Source: Vanilla planifolia (taxonomy: Eukaryota > Streptophyta > Magnoliopsida > Asparagales > Orchidaceae). From it: 64,000 nucleotides of DNA. The stretch is taken from assembly GCA_023846275.1 (NCBI GenBank), contig CM043874.1, forward strand, positions 23,307,130 through 23,371,129, written 5' to 3'. Below the pieces are notes generated by a model. The model saw nothing but the letters and a program-made list of their open reading frames with translations, made no database searches and had not been told where the DNA came from. Position 1 is the stretch's first letter; each line of letters starts with the position of its first letter. Below, piece after piece: positions 1-14,300 of this stretch. A program made the position numbers and the translations under genes.

Positions 1-1270
1 TGTTCTCATCACTAAATATTTATGTACACATTCTCTTGACATATTTAAATAGTTTTCAATAAAATTAACCAGATTTTTTTCATCTAATTAAAAGATGATT
101 CTTTGACATTGTCTTGTGAAAAATAACAACTTGGTGAAATAAATTCAATCAATTCATACCCATCTATAAACAAATCATTTGAACTGGATCAGCTAGTATG
201 ATTTGGTGACGCTCAAAAGCTTCTCACCTACCTCAAACTTACAATCCCTAGCCATTGTTGTCTTCGCTACAGGAGAAAACAACATTGTCATGCCCCATAG
301 AATTGACAAACATTTCTCAGTTTAAGCATCATGCTTTGCAGCGATTGAGTAGATGCCAAACAATTTCACTCATTAACATGATCACCTTCCCTTAATCAAA
401 TCAAGAACTTTAATGACACAAAAAAAATTCAAAAAGAACATTTTAGAAATTCATGCCAAAACATAAAAAAAAAACATTTTTATTTATATTAAATATTTTA
501 AAAAAAATTGAACTGTTTTTAAATATATATTTTTCTACAACATCTACTACAATAAAACATTAATACAATAGACATTGAAAGTATATCCACTGTTGACTCC
601 TTTGATCATTTCGTTGAAGGGAAATAAAAGATTGCCATGGCAGACGTAATGCGAAGGCTTCTGGATTAGAGTGTTGATCTTTGTGTTGGGAGAATTCTTC
701 CAAGCAAAGATGTGGAATTTGTAAGTTTCCATTCCTATTACTTCCAAGCTACTTCATCTATACTAAGCATTTGAACTGCCCAGTGTGTGTTTTTCCCTTC
801 TTTTTATTTCATTTTCACGGTATAAATAAATGAAATATCTTTAAAATTTAGGAAAAAAATATACTATCAGAAGCATTTTAAAAGATGTCTAAAATGTTTT
901 TAGAATATAATTCATCAAAAAAAAAAAAAAAAGGTTGTATTGGGTAGGTTTGTTTGTAACTATGACTACAAACAAAATCAAGAGATGAACCCACCATCCT
1001 CAATGTTAAAAAAACAATTGCCTTAAAGCTCAACTTCTAATACTTCTCTTCATGTAATGTTCTTACTAAAAGATGGGTCAATCTCTGGCTCTTGGTTTGC
1101 CATTCACCCTCTTTGCTTATCATATTACAAACAATAGTGTTAACTTCACAAGCTAAGCTATATTTGTTCATTCATTTTGAATTGTTGTTTGAGCAAAAAG
1201 TTGTCCCATGTTACACAAAACCGATAAATCTAATTTGAAAATATCGTTTTTCACCATTTTTTTCATATTC
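1..1270. other. 5' flank with no recognised gene
   Basis: AT-rich DNA upstream of the MAP70 gene. On the minus strand a short open stretch of about 45 codons ends at a stop near 187-200, and another of 66 codons lies at 547-747. Neither resembles a family I know and I see no convincing splice sites joining them. They could be the tail of a minus-strand gene outside the window or chance ORFs. Confidence 0.4.
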
Positions 1271-1276
1271 ATAAGC

Positions 1277-1294
1277 ATTTATATATATATATAT
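1277..1294 (+). promoter_or_regulatory. TATA-like run upstream of MAP70 gene
   Basis: An alternating TA run lies about 280 bases upstream of the chosen start codon and is followed by less AT-rich sequence, as expected for a plant core promoter. Another TATAAA-like string sits near 1424. Which one is used, if either, cannot be told from sequence. Confidence 0.3.
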
Positions 1295-1476
1295 TCAAGT
1301 GATAAATTGTTTAACCAGAACAAAGGAAAATCCTCCCACAGAAAAATGTAGCTATCGCACACAGCCTGCTCCAGCCGGCAATGGGTTTCGATTCTCAGCT
1401 TTCAAATAATCTCATCATATTGTTTATAAATTTATTTGTCTTTCCTGCAACGCAACAAAGAAATCACCATCACCGG

Positions 1477-1504
1477 CCTCTCTCTCTCTCTTCCCTTCCC
1501 TCCC
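1477..1504 (+). promoter_or_regulatory. CT-rich leader tract of MAP70 gene
   Basis: A 28-base pure pyrimidine tract (CT repeats running into CCCTTCCC) lies 60-90 bases before the start codon. Pyrimidine patches are common in plant core promoters and 5' leaders, so it fits the 5' UTR of the MAP70 gene. The role is inferred. Confidence 0.4.
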
Positions 1505-1566
1505 ATATAATAAATTCCTTTGTTTTGGCAGAAAACAGAAGAAGCTGTACAGGTGATAGAGAAAAG

Positions 1567-4500
1567 ATGGTATTTGTTGGAGTTGGAGGGAAGAAGATGG
1601 GCCTGAGCAATCCCAAACCTGTGACTATTGAGCTCAATCGATTGGAGAATCTACTCAAAGGTAAGTATAACTCATGGCCTTTTAATCTATTCAAACTGTA
1701 GTTGTGCTATATTATGTCAACATATTTATTCAGTAAGAACATGAAACCTTGCTTTTGAGTTTAATCTCATGATTGTTTAGTTTTCTATATAGAAAGTAAT
1801 CTTTTCTCTTTGTTATTACTTTTGAGGTCACTGAATTCGTCTATTAATTGCATAGTTTGCTTGGCCAATTTTTTGTATTTAAAGGGTATATTCATTTTGT
1901 CATTTGATAATTGAAGTTTTTAATAACAACTATTTGTTTGCAATAATAGGAAAAGATCAATTCAAGTAAATTATATAAATAATTAATACCTAATGATGTA
2001 TTTATCAATAATCTATATTCTAATCAAACATCTCTTTTATTATTAGATGGTTGAAACATATCAATAACTAATTGAATATTTTTTTACTAGAACTTTGAAT
2101 AGGTTGTGAATCATTTTTTGAATATCTTTCTAATTTCTTTTCTGAACAATTCTTGAAATTATTTTTCATGGGGTTATACAATATAATGTTTTGAATAGTA
2201 TTTGAAAAACAAAAAGAAGTTTTCTTTAATTTCTTTTTTGAATAATTCCTGATATCATCTCTCATAAGGTTATACAATATATGTTTTTATTAGTCCTTGA
2301 AGAACAATAAGAATTTTTCAAAAAATATGACATTTCTATTTATTATAACAATTTGTAACATGCTGTAATTGATTTATTATTCAAAAATAGTTAATAGATA
2401 ACATGATTCTGTGGATAAATGGGGATTGGATTGAAGTTTTGCCTACTAGAATATTAGCTTAGTATCATATCTCTAATACCATACAAACTCGACAAATGAC
2501 AAACTTAACAAGAGCCTGACTTGAGGCATTTGGAATAGCCAGGCCCTTTAATTACTTTTACTCTCTATTTGTTGATCATGATAAGCAGTTATGCATAGAC
2601 TCATCTACATAAGGCATTAAATGCTCCACAAAGGTATCATCAACCCATTCAACACTTCAAGTAAGGCTCAAAACTCTCGAGGAGGAAGACATGGTACTCT
2701 TACAAGGATGAGCATCTTAAAAGCTCTATTAAGAAGGAGATATGCTCCAACTAGAACAAAAAACAGGAAACATAATTGTTGATGATCAAGTGTAGAAGTT
2801 ATCTAGACCTTTCTTTAGGCATCATAAGAAATTGCATCCCAACTCTTACATCAGAACATATTGCCTCATGTCAATTAGCCCTTGTGTTCACTTCATCTAT
2901 CATTTCTCTTTCATTTTCAAGAATCAGTTTTTTATTTCTATCAACCCATAACAATGTTTCTCTTTACAAACTCTATGTGATCTTTTTGAAAATGTCAATC
3001 ATATAATTGAAGCCATTTTAGCTATCATATTATCATGATTTTTTCAATCTCTTGAAAATGTTTCACAAAAAAAAATTGTTCCTATTTTTTATTCAAACTA
3101 ATCTTAATCCTTCATTCAAATCTCAAATAATATATATTTACAACAACTAATGTCGTCTTAACCTATTTAATGATGTGTCTGGGGATGTTCTAACCATCTA
3201 CGAGTGGTAGCTCTTAGTATTTAAAAGCTACCCCTCACTTGAGGAACTTCCTTCAAGCTGTTGTCCTTGATATAGGCGATTTCAACCCATCCTAATCGAA
3301 AACTCTCATTTAATTAGCTAGATTTGAAAAGATGAAATCTAGTATACATCATTTTCCTTGACTACCTTCAATGACAATTAAGATCTAAATATGTATTTAT
3401 AAGAGTTTGATATGCCTATGGAAATGCAAAGTTTGTTGGGTATTACCCAATGCTTTGTCTTCTCTATTGAAAAATTCTTGCTCTTCAATTTGGTTCTCAT
3501 ACAAGATGGCACTCATAACATTGAGTGGAGATTAAAAAAAATTAAAAAAAAAAGGATTTTAAATCTTTATTACGGCTTTAAACAGAATTTGAAAATGATG
3601 AAAAAGCAAATTTAGTAACTAAAACAATAATTTTTCTCCTAGCTTATGGTTTTATACAAAGAATTATTGGCACAAGATAATGAAGGAAAGTTAGAAATTG
3701 ATAAATGAGTTTTGGATATCTAAAAAGAGTGCATCCCTGGAAAAAAAACTATGAGGCCTTTAAAAAGGAAAGATTTATAGAGTTATTTGCAAAATATGTA
3801 AATTATTCTTGAAATAATTTTGAGCAATAATATTTGAATTAAAATTTAAAAAACTTTTATGAATAATTTATTACTTTTTAAAAACATTTCTCTAAAAATC
3901 ATAAAATTACTAAAACAATATTTACAGTGCTTTCAAAATAATTTTGTCATCAAATTTTTAGAATAAAAAAATACAAATATTTTTAAGAGCTCTGTACGAT
4001 TTTTCAAAAATAAATCAGCATTTCATAAGTATTTCAAAAATGAAATTCAGGAAAAAAATTTATAAAATAACTAAAAAAAGTAGTAAATTATTCTTAAAAT
4101 AATTTTACCATCAAGTATTTGGAATAAAAACCTAAAACGTTTGCAAGAGTATTTTATAAACTCAAACAATTTTCAGAGTATTCCATAAATACTCAAAATA
4201 AGACATCAATATAATTTTTTAATTATTTTATGAGAATTTTAGTGCTATTTATTCATAATCAAATATAATAAAACAATATTTCTCTTTTATCCTCAATTTT
4301 GAAACTTCACACCTATAATGTTTTAAAACTTTTACCTATCTAATACAAGCTCAACATGCAATGTTAAATACATAATTTGATAAATTTTATCAAATTTATT
4401 ATTAAAAGTATTCCTAATTAACTATAGTAAATAATTCCAAATTGCATTAACAAATCATGAAATTAATTAATCTTAATGAAGTTTTTTTACCACCAAAATA

Positions 4501-7500
4501 ATATGAGTTTAATTATTTGTTCTATTCAATGATTATAAAATGAAAATTTGTTTGAAATTAAACAAAAATCAAAGAAAATTATGAAACGAGAATGCTAAAA
4601 ATATAAAAGAAAATTCTCAAATGTTGCATAGGAATTTTTGAAATATTGATAACCTTAATATTACCCCCACCTAAGTGATATATGATCCAATTCAATATTT
4701 AGTTCCCTTAGTTGTTTTTAAGTCAACTTTTTGCACACAACAACTATTATCACCAATATATTGAACCTTCACCATTGATAGTACTAAGAAATTTTTCTTA
4801 TGAATTAACCATGAAATTAAGGGTTGATTAAAAAATTGACATGCCTAAAATGTATTTTTTTCTATCAATTTGCACTTTTTCAAACACTATATTTGAATAA
4901 CATCTTAAGATTTATTTCTTTTACATTCTTAAAATACCATAGCTAGTAATTACTAGTTTTTTTTTTAAAATATCAAAAATTCTTTTAGAGACTATTAATA
5001 CCAATGCTTTAATATTGAAAATGGACATAAACATATGCATTCATTAAATTAGGATTGATAGTAGTTAAATGAAGACTTGAACCTATCATTCTTTGATACA
5101 TAGTTTGATTTGTTGCTTTGTTACTCTCATCTTTGTTTAACTTAGTAGATAGACTCACCAATGTATTGATAGGCTTACCATTTAACTCTCTAGCACACTT
5201 CTTTTGTGATAAAAAGGTCTCATAATCTACTATTTTCTATTTGCCTTCTAAGGAAGAACATGAGCACTTATCATGCTCATCTTGACCTCTTTTTGCATGG
5301 GCTTGGCAATCTATTAGCTAATGATTTGACATAAAATTGCACTAAAATTTTATCTTTTTTTATCTTTCTTAATAAAGAGGTTATTGTTCGTTTGTTTGTT
5401 TTCTTTTTTGAACACTTTTTCTATTGAATGCATACATCATTCCATACCATGCATGTGTTACTTATTTCCACTCATATATTGTCATTTTATTTTTATGTGC
5501 ATTGTTAGGATAATAAGCTTTTATAATTCCAAGAGGCTGGTCTAGATATACTTCATGAGGGCTTTACCTTATAATAGTTCTTATGGAAATCTAATTTACT
5601 ACAAAACTCACCACATTGATATCTTCCACCCAAAAATTTTTAAACAATCCATGCTCTTCTAACATGGTCTTAGCCATTTCTACTATGGTTCAATTTTTTT
5701 CACTCAACAACCACCACTTTCATGAGGGACACTATACTTAAAAAATTATCGACATTTGGAAAATAATTTTTGAAACTTTGTGTTTTCAAGTACTTCCTCA
5801 TGATCACTACAAATGATTGAAACCTTAAGGTTAGTTTGATGTATAGCTTTCTTATTAAACCTTTGAAGTGTTATGGTTCATCTTTTTTTTTCTTAAAAAA
5901 AATATACTTATGTAAATCTAGAATAATCACTCTTAACAAATACTCCAAATCATCTTTCTTCAAGAGTTAATAGTTTTATAAGATAAAACCAAATAGATTT
6001 ATATATAGCAACTTTAAAATATGTTAAGTATGTTGATTGATTTTTAAGTTTCTTTAGATTGTTTTCTTGGTTGACAATTTTCATGTAGTGATCTTTTGTC
6101 ATAATTTAAGTTTGGCAAACCTTTAAATAGTTTTAATATGAATACATTGTTTAGCATTTTTATGCTTGCATGACCTAGCTTCCAATTGCATAAGTTTGGG
6201 ATTTTTCAAAATCCTAGGTGTACTTTGCAAGTTTATCAACACTATGCTAAGAAAATAAAATTTCATCGTTAAGTTAAACATTACATTTTGAGGAGGTAAA
6301 GTGATTTCTAAACCCATTATAACAAAATTGAGATATATTAAGTAGATTAATTTGTTAATCCATACATATAAAACCTATTTGATTAATTATCTCGATGAGT
6401 TACCTATAATTCTAAACATTTTCTTCAAAGTCTTATTTACAAACATTATATACCTTCCTTTTGATTATAATGATGTAAACTTTATGTTGTCCTTGGTCAT
6501 ATGCTTCAAGCATGCACTATCGATGTGCCAAATGGCTCCAAGTGCATTACAATAGAAAAGCACCACTAAAATTAATATTCTAAGTTTTTTTGTACCTAAA
6601 CAAAATTAGGGTCTACTTTTATAAAACATTCTAAATTTTTACTTGTTTAAAACATCCAAACTTAAAATGACTTATTTAAAATCATTATTTTTCTAATTAT
6701 ATAATCCTTATTAATATATTCTTTCACACAACAATATTAAAACATGATTTTTGAAAACAACTCGATGAAAATTGTTTATACAATGAAAATGAACATACAA
6801 AATTTGTTCAATGGAAAATGATATGAAAAGCGCCTATGGTTGTTACTATATTTATAATTGCAATTGATAAGGGGCCTTGATTGCCTTGGTAGCAATCCCT
6901 TATAACATTCTTGATATTAAGAGGACATGCTTGGTCTTGTGTTTTATTAAGAACATAATCTATCTTATGTAATTTTTTATTTATATGATCAAACAATCTC
7001 TTATATTATACTAAACTTTTTCTAATGCAAAGAAATTTATTTTTAATTTATTATATTTGTATAAAATTTAGAAATAGCATGTTACATTTCTTTTATGGAA
7101 TGTTTTTCATATTTCTCATCAGTAGATCATGATTCAAAATAGTCTGAACTATGAAGCAAATTTCAATTACTTAAACTTATTCCTTAGATCATCTTTTGGC
7201 TTTTATCTTTCTTCTTCTTAAAGTCTTTCTTTTTATTTAGTCATAGACAACATGGTTTGTTGTTTCCTAACTTATTACACTCAAAGAAATGCAACTTTTC
7301 TCCTTCTTGTCATTTCTTTGAGAAACCCTCCTAGATGATGACGGATTTATGAGTCTTTCCTTTTCCTTAAGATAGCTTAAGAATTTTCTCAAGTTCATGG
7401 CAATTTCTTTATCAAAATTGATCTCCCCATCATGTTTAGATTGTGCTAAACTCTACCTTATAATTAAGAGTAGAAGTGGCTTAGGGCTCTAATCCATTCT

Positions 7501-10500
7501 TTTTTTCCCGAGTTCTTAATCTTATTCATTAACTCTAACTCCTAAGTTGTTAATGATTGTAATTATGAATTTAATTGATGTAGGATGAAAATAGTTAATC
7601 AAGAATGAGCATAGAGAGTATAAAATGCAATTTCTATCAAAAAAGTTTAAAACAAAAGTGTTTATCATCCTATCACATGAACCATGACAAGGAGGGCTAA
7701 TCATGGCCCAAAGGAGATAGTCTTAGTCCAATCAAGGAGGAAACATTTAAGAAACCAAAGGAAAATAATGGACAAGCTTTTTCACATTAAAAATGAAGCA
7801 TGTAAAGTTGTCAGGTAGTTAGTTGTATTCAAAAGACACTCACTTTTGATGTTAAAGTGTCGGTAAATGGATAATAATTAGTGATTACTAGGTAGTTAGT
7901 TTCAAGATATTAATAATAAAAGATATTTACTTAAATAAATATCCATAAAGCTTGATTAGAAGATATTTTATTGCTTGTTTTGTGTTGTTCTTATTGAACT
8001 CTTATTTGATGGCTAGAGTATAATGAAGTTAAGTGGTGTTCTTCACCTTTTGTGAAATTTTTATGGGTGTTGATAATGACACTTTGGTCACTATCACTAC
8101 TAAAATTTTGTTAAGCATTTCTCCTTCAATGTTCATCCCTTCATCTTATTCTCTATCCACATTGTCCACATAACACTAGCATTCCCCCTTTCCACTTCAT
8201 TTTATTTCTTTCCCATTCAACACTCGTGGTTACTATAGTTGTTGCATTGCACCTATTAGGCTAAACCTTCCACACCATCTATGTGTAGAGTTTTTATTAG
8301 CATCCAAATTGTGCACATGTAGTGGCTATATTGCTCATTTGATTACTTGCTTGTGCATATTTAAGCATTGCACTCACAACACAACCATCATGCATAAGTC
8401 CTATATTTGCAAAGTGAATAGTGTCAACATTAGCTTTACTACTTCCACAATAATTTGAGCTATCTTTTCTCCATCATGTACTATCATAGTCACGTTACCT
8501 TACATCATTTGATATCAAAAACTATTTTTTAATCTACATTGATAGGTATTAAAGCTTAGCATCACAATGTTCTATCCATTGCTACAATCATAAAGTTATC
8601 AATGATTAAGTATTAGTTCATTAATCAATATTGCATGATCTAAATAGCACCTACAATTGCAAGAATGGAACAAATGAAAAGTCTTTGAAAATTTGTTAAA
8701 AGCATGCCATAACTAACAAAACAATGTTAAGTAGAAATGCAAGATGACTTGAAAACTTTCAATAAGGGCATGGAATATATTATGCATAGCTTTAATAACA
8801 TATAAATCCAAATACAAAACTTTTTTACTACTGCTATTTAAAACATTATAATAAAGAAAAAGGTTCAACCCTAGTGTGGGATTGATGATGCTTAATTTCT
8901 TGTACCACTCTTAGATATGTCCATTAGACTAATGGTTAATACTAAAAATGATAAACCAAAAAGAGAAAATATTAAATCTATACATACTAACTCTTCATAG
9001 GTTATTTTAGATAATAACTATCAACACTATTATAGCAAAAATATTTTGGAGAGATAATATTGTCACTAATGAGATTTCTAGTTTGGATTCTCTAAAATAT
9101 TTCATGAAACATGGATAAATAAATCAACCATTAAAAATGCATGTCCCACAAAGAAAGAACATGATAAGTTAACACCACACATGTTGAAACACTATCTCAA
9201 CTTCAACTTTATAGAGCAGAGTTTATTTTGGCAAAGAGGAAAGATGTAAGCTAAGAAGAGTTAATTGAGCATGATTATAGAGAGCATGAAATGCATAAAA
9301 AGAAAGTATAATTTGAGACAAAAAGTTTAAAATACAAATAGTTATTTTTGAATTAAAATTTAGTGGTCTCAAACTAAATCTTACATAAGATATTTGAGAC
9401 AATAGTTGTCATTCTCGATGTAGCCAAAAAAAGTTTTAAAGATGGTGGTGTTATCACTAATGAGATTTTAGGTTTAGATTCTTAAAATAAATCTCTTGAA
9501 AGATTGAAAAATAAACTACACATCAAAGATGCATTAACACAAAAGAAGAACATGATAAGCTAACACGACACTTGATGAAAGACTACAACTTTAACTCTAC
9601 AAAGTAGAGTCAGTTTTGCCAGAGGGATGATGTAAGAAAAAAAGAACTAATTGAGAACAAGTACAAAAAGAATGAAATGAATGAAGAGCAAGTGAAATTT
9701 GGGTTAAAAATTAAGAAAAAAATAATTATAGGCAAATTTAAACATGGTGATTTGTAAACTAACTCTTATGTAGGTGATTTATGACAATTGTTGTCACTGT
9801 CAATATAATAAAAAAATTATTGAAGAAGGCGGTGTTTTCACTATTAAGATTTAAAGTTTAGATTATTCAAAAAAATCTCTTGAAATATAGTAAATAAATC
9901 ACCCACTGAAAATACTTGTCCCACAAAGGAAGAATCTGTAAGTTAACACCACACTTGATAAAAAACTACATCAACTTCGACTTTATAGAGTATAGTTTGT
10001 TTACCAATAGAGAAGTGATTTAGGACTTAAAAAGCTAACTGAGCATGAATATAAAGTGTGTGAAATGCATAAAGAGAAAGTACAAATTGGTCAAAAATTC
10101 AAAATCAAAATACTTATTGTAGGCTCATCACTTAAACCATAACAAGGAGACATAATCATAACCTAAAAGAGTTATTCTTTGGCCAAAACATTGGAGAATC
10201 ATCTAAGAAACTAAAAGAAAACAATGGAGCAACATTTTTTACATTAAAATGAAGTTAAATTTTTAGATGACTACCTATATTCAAGTGAGACTTCCCTTAA
10301 TGTTAAAATGGTGATAAGTGATCGATGGTTAGTGATTATTAGATAATTAGTTTTATGATAATAATAACTTAAGGTATGTAATTTTATAAATATCTAAATA
10401 TATGAAACAGAAGTTAATTTGTTGTTGGTTTTGAGTTATTGTTAATGTATTATTTCTTGAAACTTCAATGTAAGTAATGTATGATGACTTTCCCATCTTT

Positions 10501-11244
10501 TTGTAACTCTTTAGTGAGTATTAATAGTGGCACTTTTATGAGTGTAGCTCTTCCTATCTTTGTCCTTTCACTTCATTTTCCATTTAAGTAGTGCATATAC
10601 CTTTATATCACTTCATATAATGCTCATGTGACTACTTGTCTAGTCATTTTTATCTGTTATACCATGCACACTAAAGCATAGTTCATGCACACCATGTAAC
10701 CCACCAGCACACACTTATCTTGAATTTACAAAAATAGTGCCAAACTTGGCTTCACCACTTCCACATCAATTTAAGCTATCTTTATTCTTTAGTATAAGAT
10801 TCATGTTCTCCTACATAATTTGGTATTGAAACTTCTTGTTTTTCGCATTATGTCAATAATTCATAAATTGATAGATCCTTGGCTTTAACTATTGTGGTTG
10901 CTTTAGCATGATACTTTTTAGATAAGCTATTAAGTACCTTTTTTACAAGTTTATTTGAAAATATTTTACATACAGAGTTTAAAAAAAACTAATATCAATA
11001 AAACACAATCATTTCTTTAATAGATTCTTTAGATTTTATTTCTAGATGTTACATTCATTATTATTATATTAATTTTGGGCTCTTTAGCTTGTGAAGTTCC
11101 ATCTAATGTTACCTCTAACTTCTTTCATATTTTATGTGAAGAACTTAAAGTGCATGATCTATTCAACTTAATATGAACACAAAATTTCTATGATCATTTT
11201 CTCTTACATCTAATTTAATCATCTTTTTCTTCATTGAAGAGTAG

Positions 11245-11339
<95 letters not shown>

Positions 11340-14300
11340 TGTATGCGTGTGTGTATAAACTTAAATTTATAATCACTTATGATAAAAAGAAAGCACAAGA
11401 AAAGGCTAGAAAGAAAATTAATTGAAAAAAAAGCTATTCTATAATAATTATTTTTGTTTTTTTATGATAGATTATTATTCTTTTTAATGCAATGGATGAA
11501 GGATACTTAGAATTAACATTAGTTCTAATCTTACAATATTTAGATATATGTCTAATTTTCATGCAATAATAGTAAGATAGAGATGTGTTGCGATAAATTG
11601 CAACATTCATATACTGACTATTTTGATGTGCAACATTTCTATGAATGTGATTTTGAAGTGCAATTTAGTAAAGGGATTGTGAATTGTTATGAATAGAAAG
11701 GAAAAAATTTCTTAAAAAGTATTTGAAGTAAATGTTTCTAAGTAATTATTTTAATAAGTTAGAACAAATTTTATAAATAATTTTGTGCAAATTTTAATTT
11801 TATCTTAAAACATGTTATTTTTTTAATAATATTTTTTCATAAAAATAATGAAATAAAAACTCAATAAAAATTAAGAAATGCAACGATGATTTTTGGGTAA
11901 TTTGGCCTAAAATCAATGCTATGTCCACCACTAGCAAAAATAAGACAAAAATAAAATAATCAATATAATTCTTTTACCAAAAAATGATAGACTAAATTCT
12001 GATAATAATAATAAAACAAAATAACAGACTACAATGTCCTTAAAATAAAGAAACAACAAAAAGAGAGAAAAAATGTGATGACACAAATTCATACTCAAGA
12101 CAAATTAAAATCATATGCTTATTTAAATGCACAACAAGATGCAAATATTTTATTTAAATCAATTAAAAAATAAGAAAAATAAGAGCTTAGCTGATTGAAG
12201 AAGAAAGGAGAATATGGAGCTCGATGATAAAGGATGTAGTTAATGGAAGCGACAATGAACATAGGCTACTAACAGCTTAAATATTATAACTTAAATTTTT
12301 TTCTTTAAATTTTACAAAATTTTATCAATCAATTATGTTAAAAAAAATCTTCTATTTATAAACATTTTTAACAGCTAAAAGAAGTTATCAAATAAACCAA
12401 ATGACCATTATTGGTTATTTTAATTAACATTAAGTTAACATAAGTTTTAATTAAAAACTTAGACATTAATATTTTAATGATGATTGAAATGACTTACAAA
12501 TAATGACTAAAATAATCATTATATAGACAATTTATCAGAGTTTGTCAAGACAGTCTGATATAGATCAAAGAGAATAAGAGTCACAAGATTGATTATAAAT
12601 CGAACTATGAGATCAACAAATTACATACTCTAACAATTTAATTTGAATATAGAAGTATTAGAAAGGTAGAAAGAATCTTGATCATTTGATCATAAAAACT
12701 ATATGATTAGATAATTGGATTTAAATTGGCATTATTTGGAAAGGATAATTTAATCTAGAGTGTTAAATCTTAATCACAATTAGATAGCTGGATTTGGATC
12801 TATGATTATTTAAAAATCGAATTACATGTGAACTATTTGATTACAAAATTATGCAATTGGACGGTTGATTGAATTAGAGTTTTAAAAGTTTTTGATGATA
12901 TCATGACTATTTGATCACAAAATTATACGATCAAATAGCACACATCACTCCCACAATTTGGAAGTCAGTGACATGAAAAAAAATTATGTTTTAGCCCTTA
13001 TATCATATACTCTAGTTAAAGTTATTTCTTTATAAGTCCTTTCCTACACTATAGAGTCAACCAAATATTTAGGTTAACTATCCCCTGGTTTATTCAGGAG
13101 ATCATTATCTATGTTGACAATAATTGATTAATGGATTCAACGGTGATGCCTCGATCCAATATTGTTTTTATATGGGATCAAAAGTGATGCCTCTACCCGA
13201 TTGCTGTAGCAAATAGGTTCAAGAGTAATGTCTTAACCTAAAACTTAAGTTTATGCTTAAGGTAATTTAGGTCAAGTAGAATTAGATTTTTTTTAATTAT
13301 ATATTATTATTATTATTTACAAATTAATTATTATCGTTATGATCAAGTCATTAAAAGAAGATTTTAAAGATATGTTCGAAGATAAATTGATTATTAAGAT
13401 AATCAAGCTAAGAAGATCAAAGTTTTGGAACTTAATGTTCTTCTAAGATAATTAATTTAAATCAAAATTTTGTACCTTACAAAAAATAACTTCACTCAAG
13501 CTTATCAATTTAGTCAAAATAAAATCTAAATATCTAAAATTAAACTAAAAATGAATCTATTGGTAGTTTGTTATTCCAACCAAGATTATCTTTATGAGAT
13601 TTAACATTTGCTCTTCTACTTTTTTAGGTTTTCCCATGAAAAAGAACATTGACTATCTAAAATATGAAAAATCACTCAACTAAATTCATTAAAAATACTT
13701 ATTATTTATTATCATCAAACAAAATGCTATAGATAATGTTCAACACTACAACACATTTGAAGTAACACAATTTGAATGTATCTTTTTGAAATGATCAAAA
13801 TACTCTTAGTTTTTGCATTCTCAACAATGGCCATAGCCAATTGAACCTTAGATTTCAATTTAATTTGTCAGTTTTCTTATTTAGATATTCACATAAATCA
13901 ATATATTTGGAATGTTCTTTCTTTAAACTTGAATGCTTATTGGCAAGATTTTTAAATGCATCAAATATTTCAAGAAAATTTTCTTCCAACTCACTATGAA
14001 ATAGTTCACTTAATTCCTTAATTTTTTTATTAGGTTTCTTAGTTATTTTCCTTGAGACATATCAAACCCTTTTTGCAACTTTCTTCCTTGTTGAATTTGA
14101 CTCATCCTTGTCACTCCATATAGTTTTCAAGGCCTTCCTTTTCTTATCTCTTATGAATTTTATCTTCATATCTTTCTTGTCCAACAGCTTTGCATAATAA
14201 AGGTGAATGTATTTTGATTTATTACTTTTGTAGCAATGTAATTCTTCTATATCCTTTTCTTTGGCGTCATATTTCTTTCTTTTCTCATATTTTCCTATAG

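Noticed and set aside
1381..1566. In-frame ATG 62 codons upstream of the MAP70 start
   Set aside because: No stop separates it from the main ATG, but the added residues are a leader-like mix including the CT tract and do not resemble the family; the ATG at 1567 places the conserved block at the expected distance.
11234..11425. 63-codon ORF of Tyr-Ile and Cys-Val repeats
   Set aside because: It is the reading of the AT/GT microsatellite.
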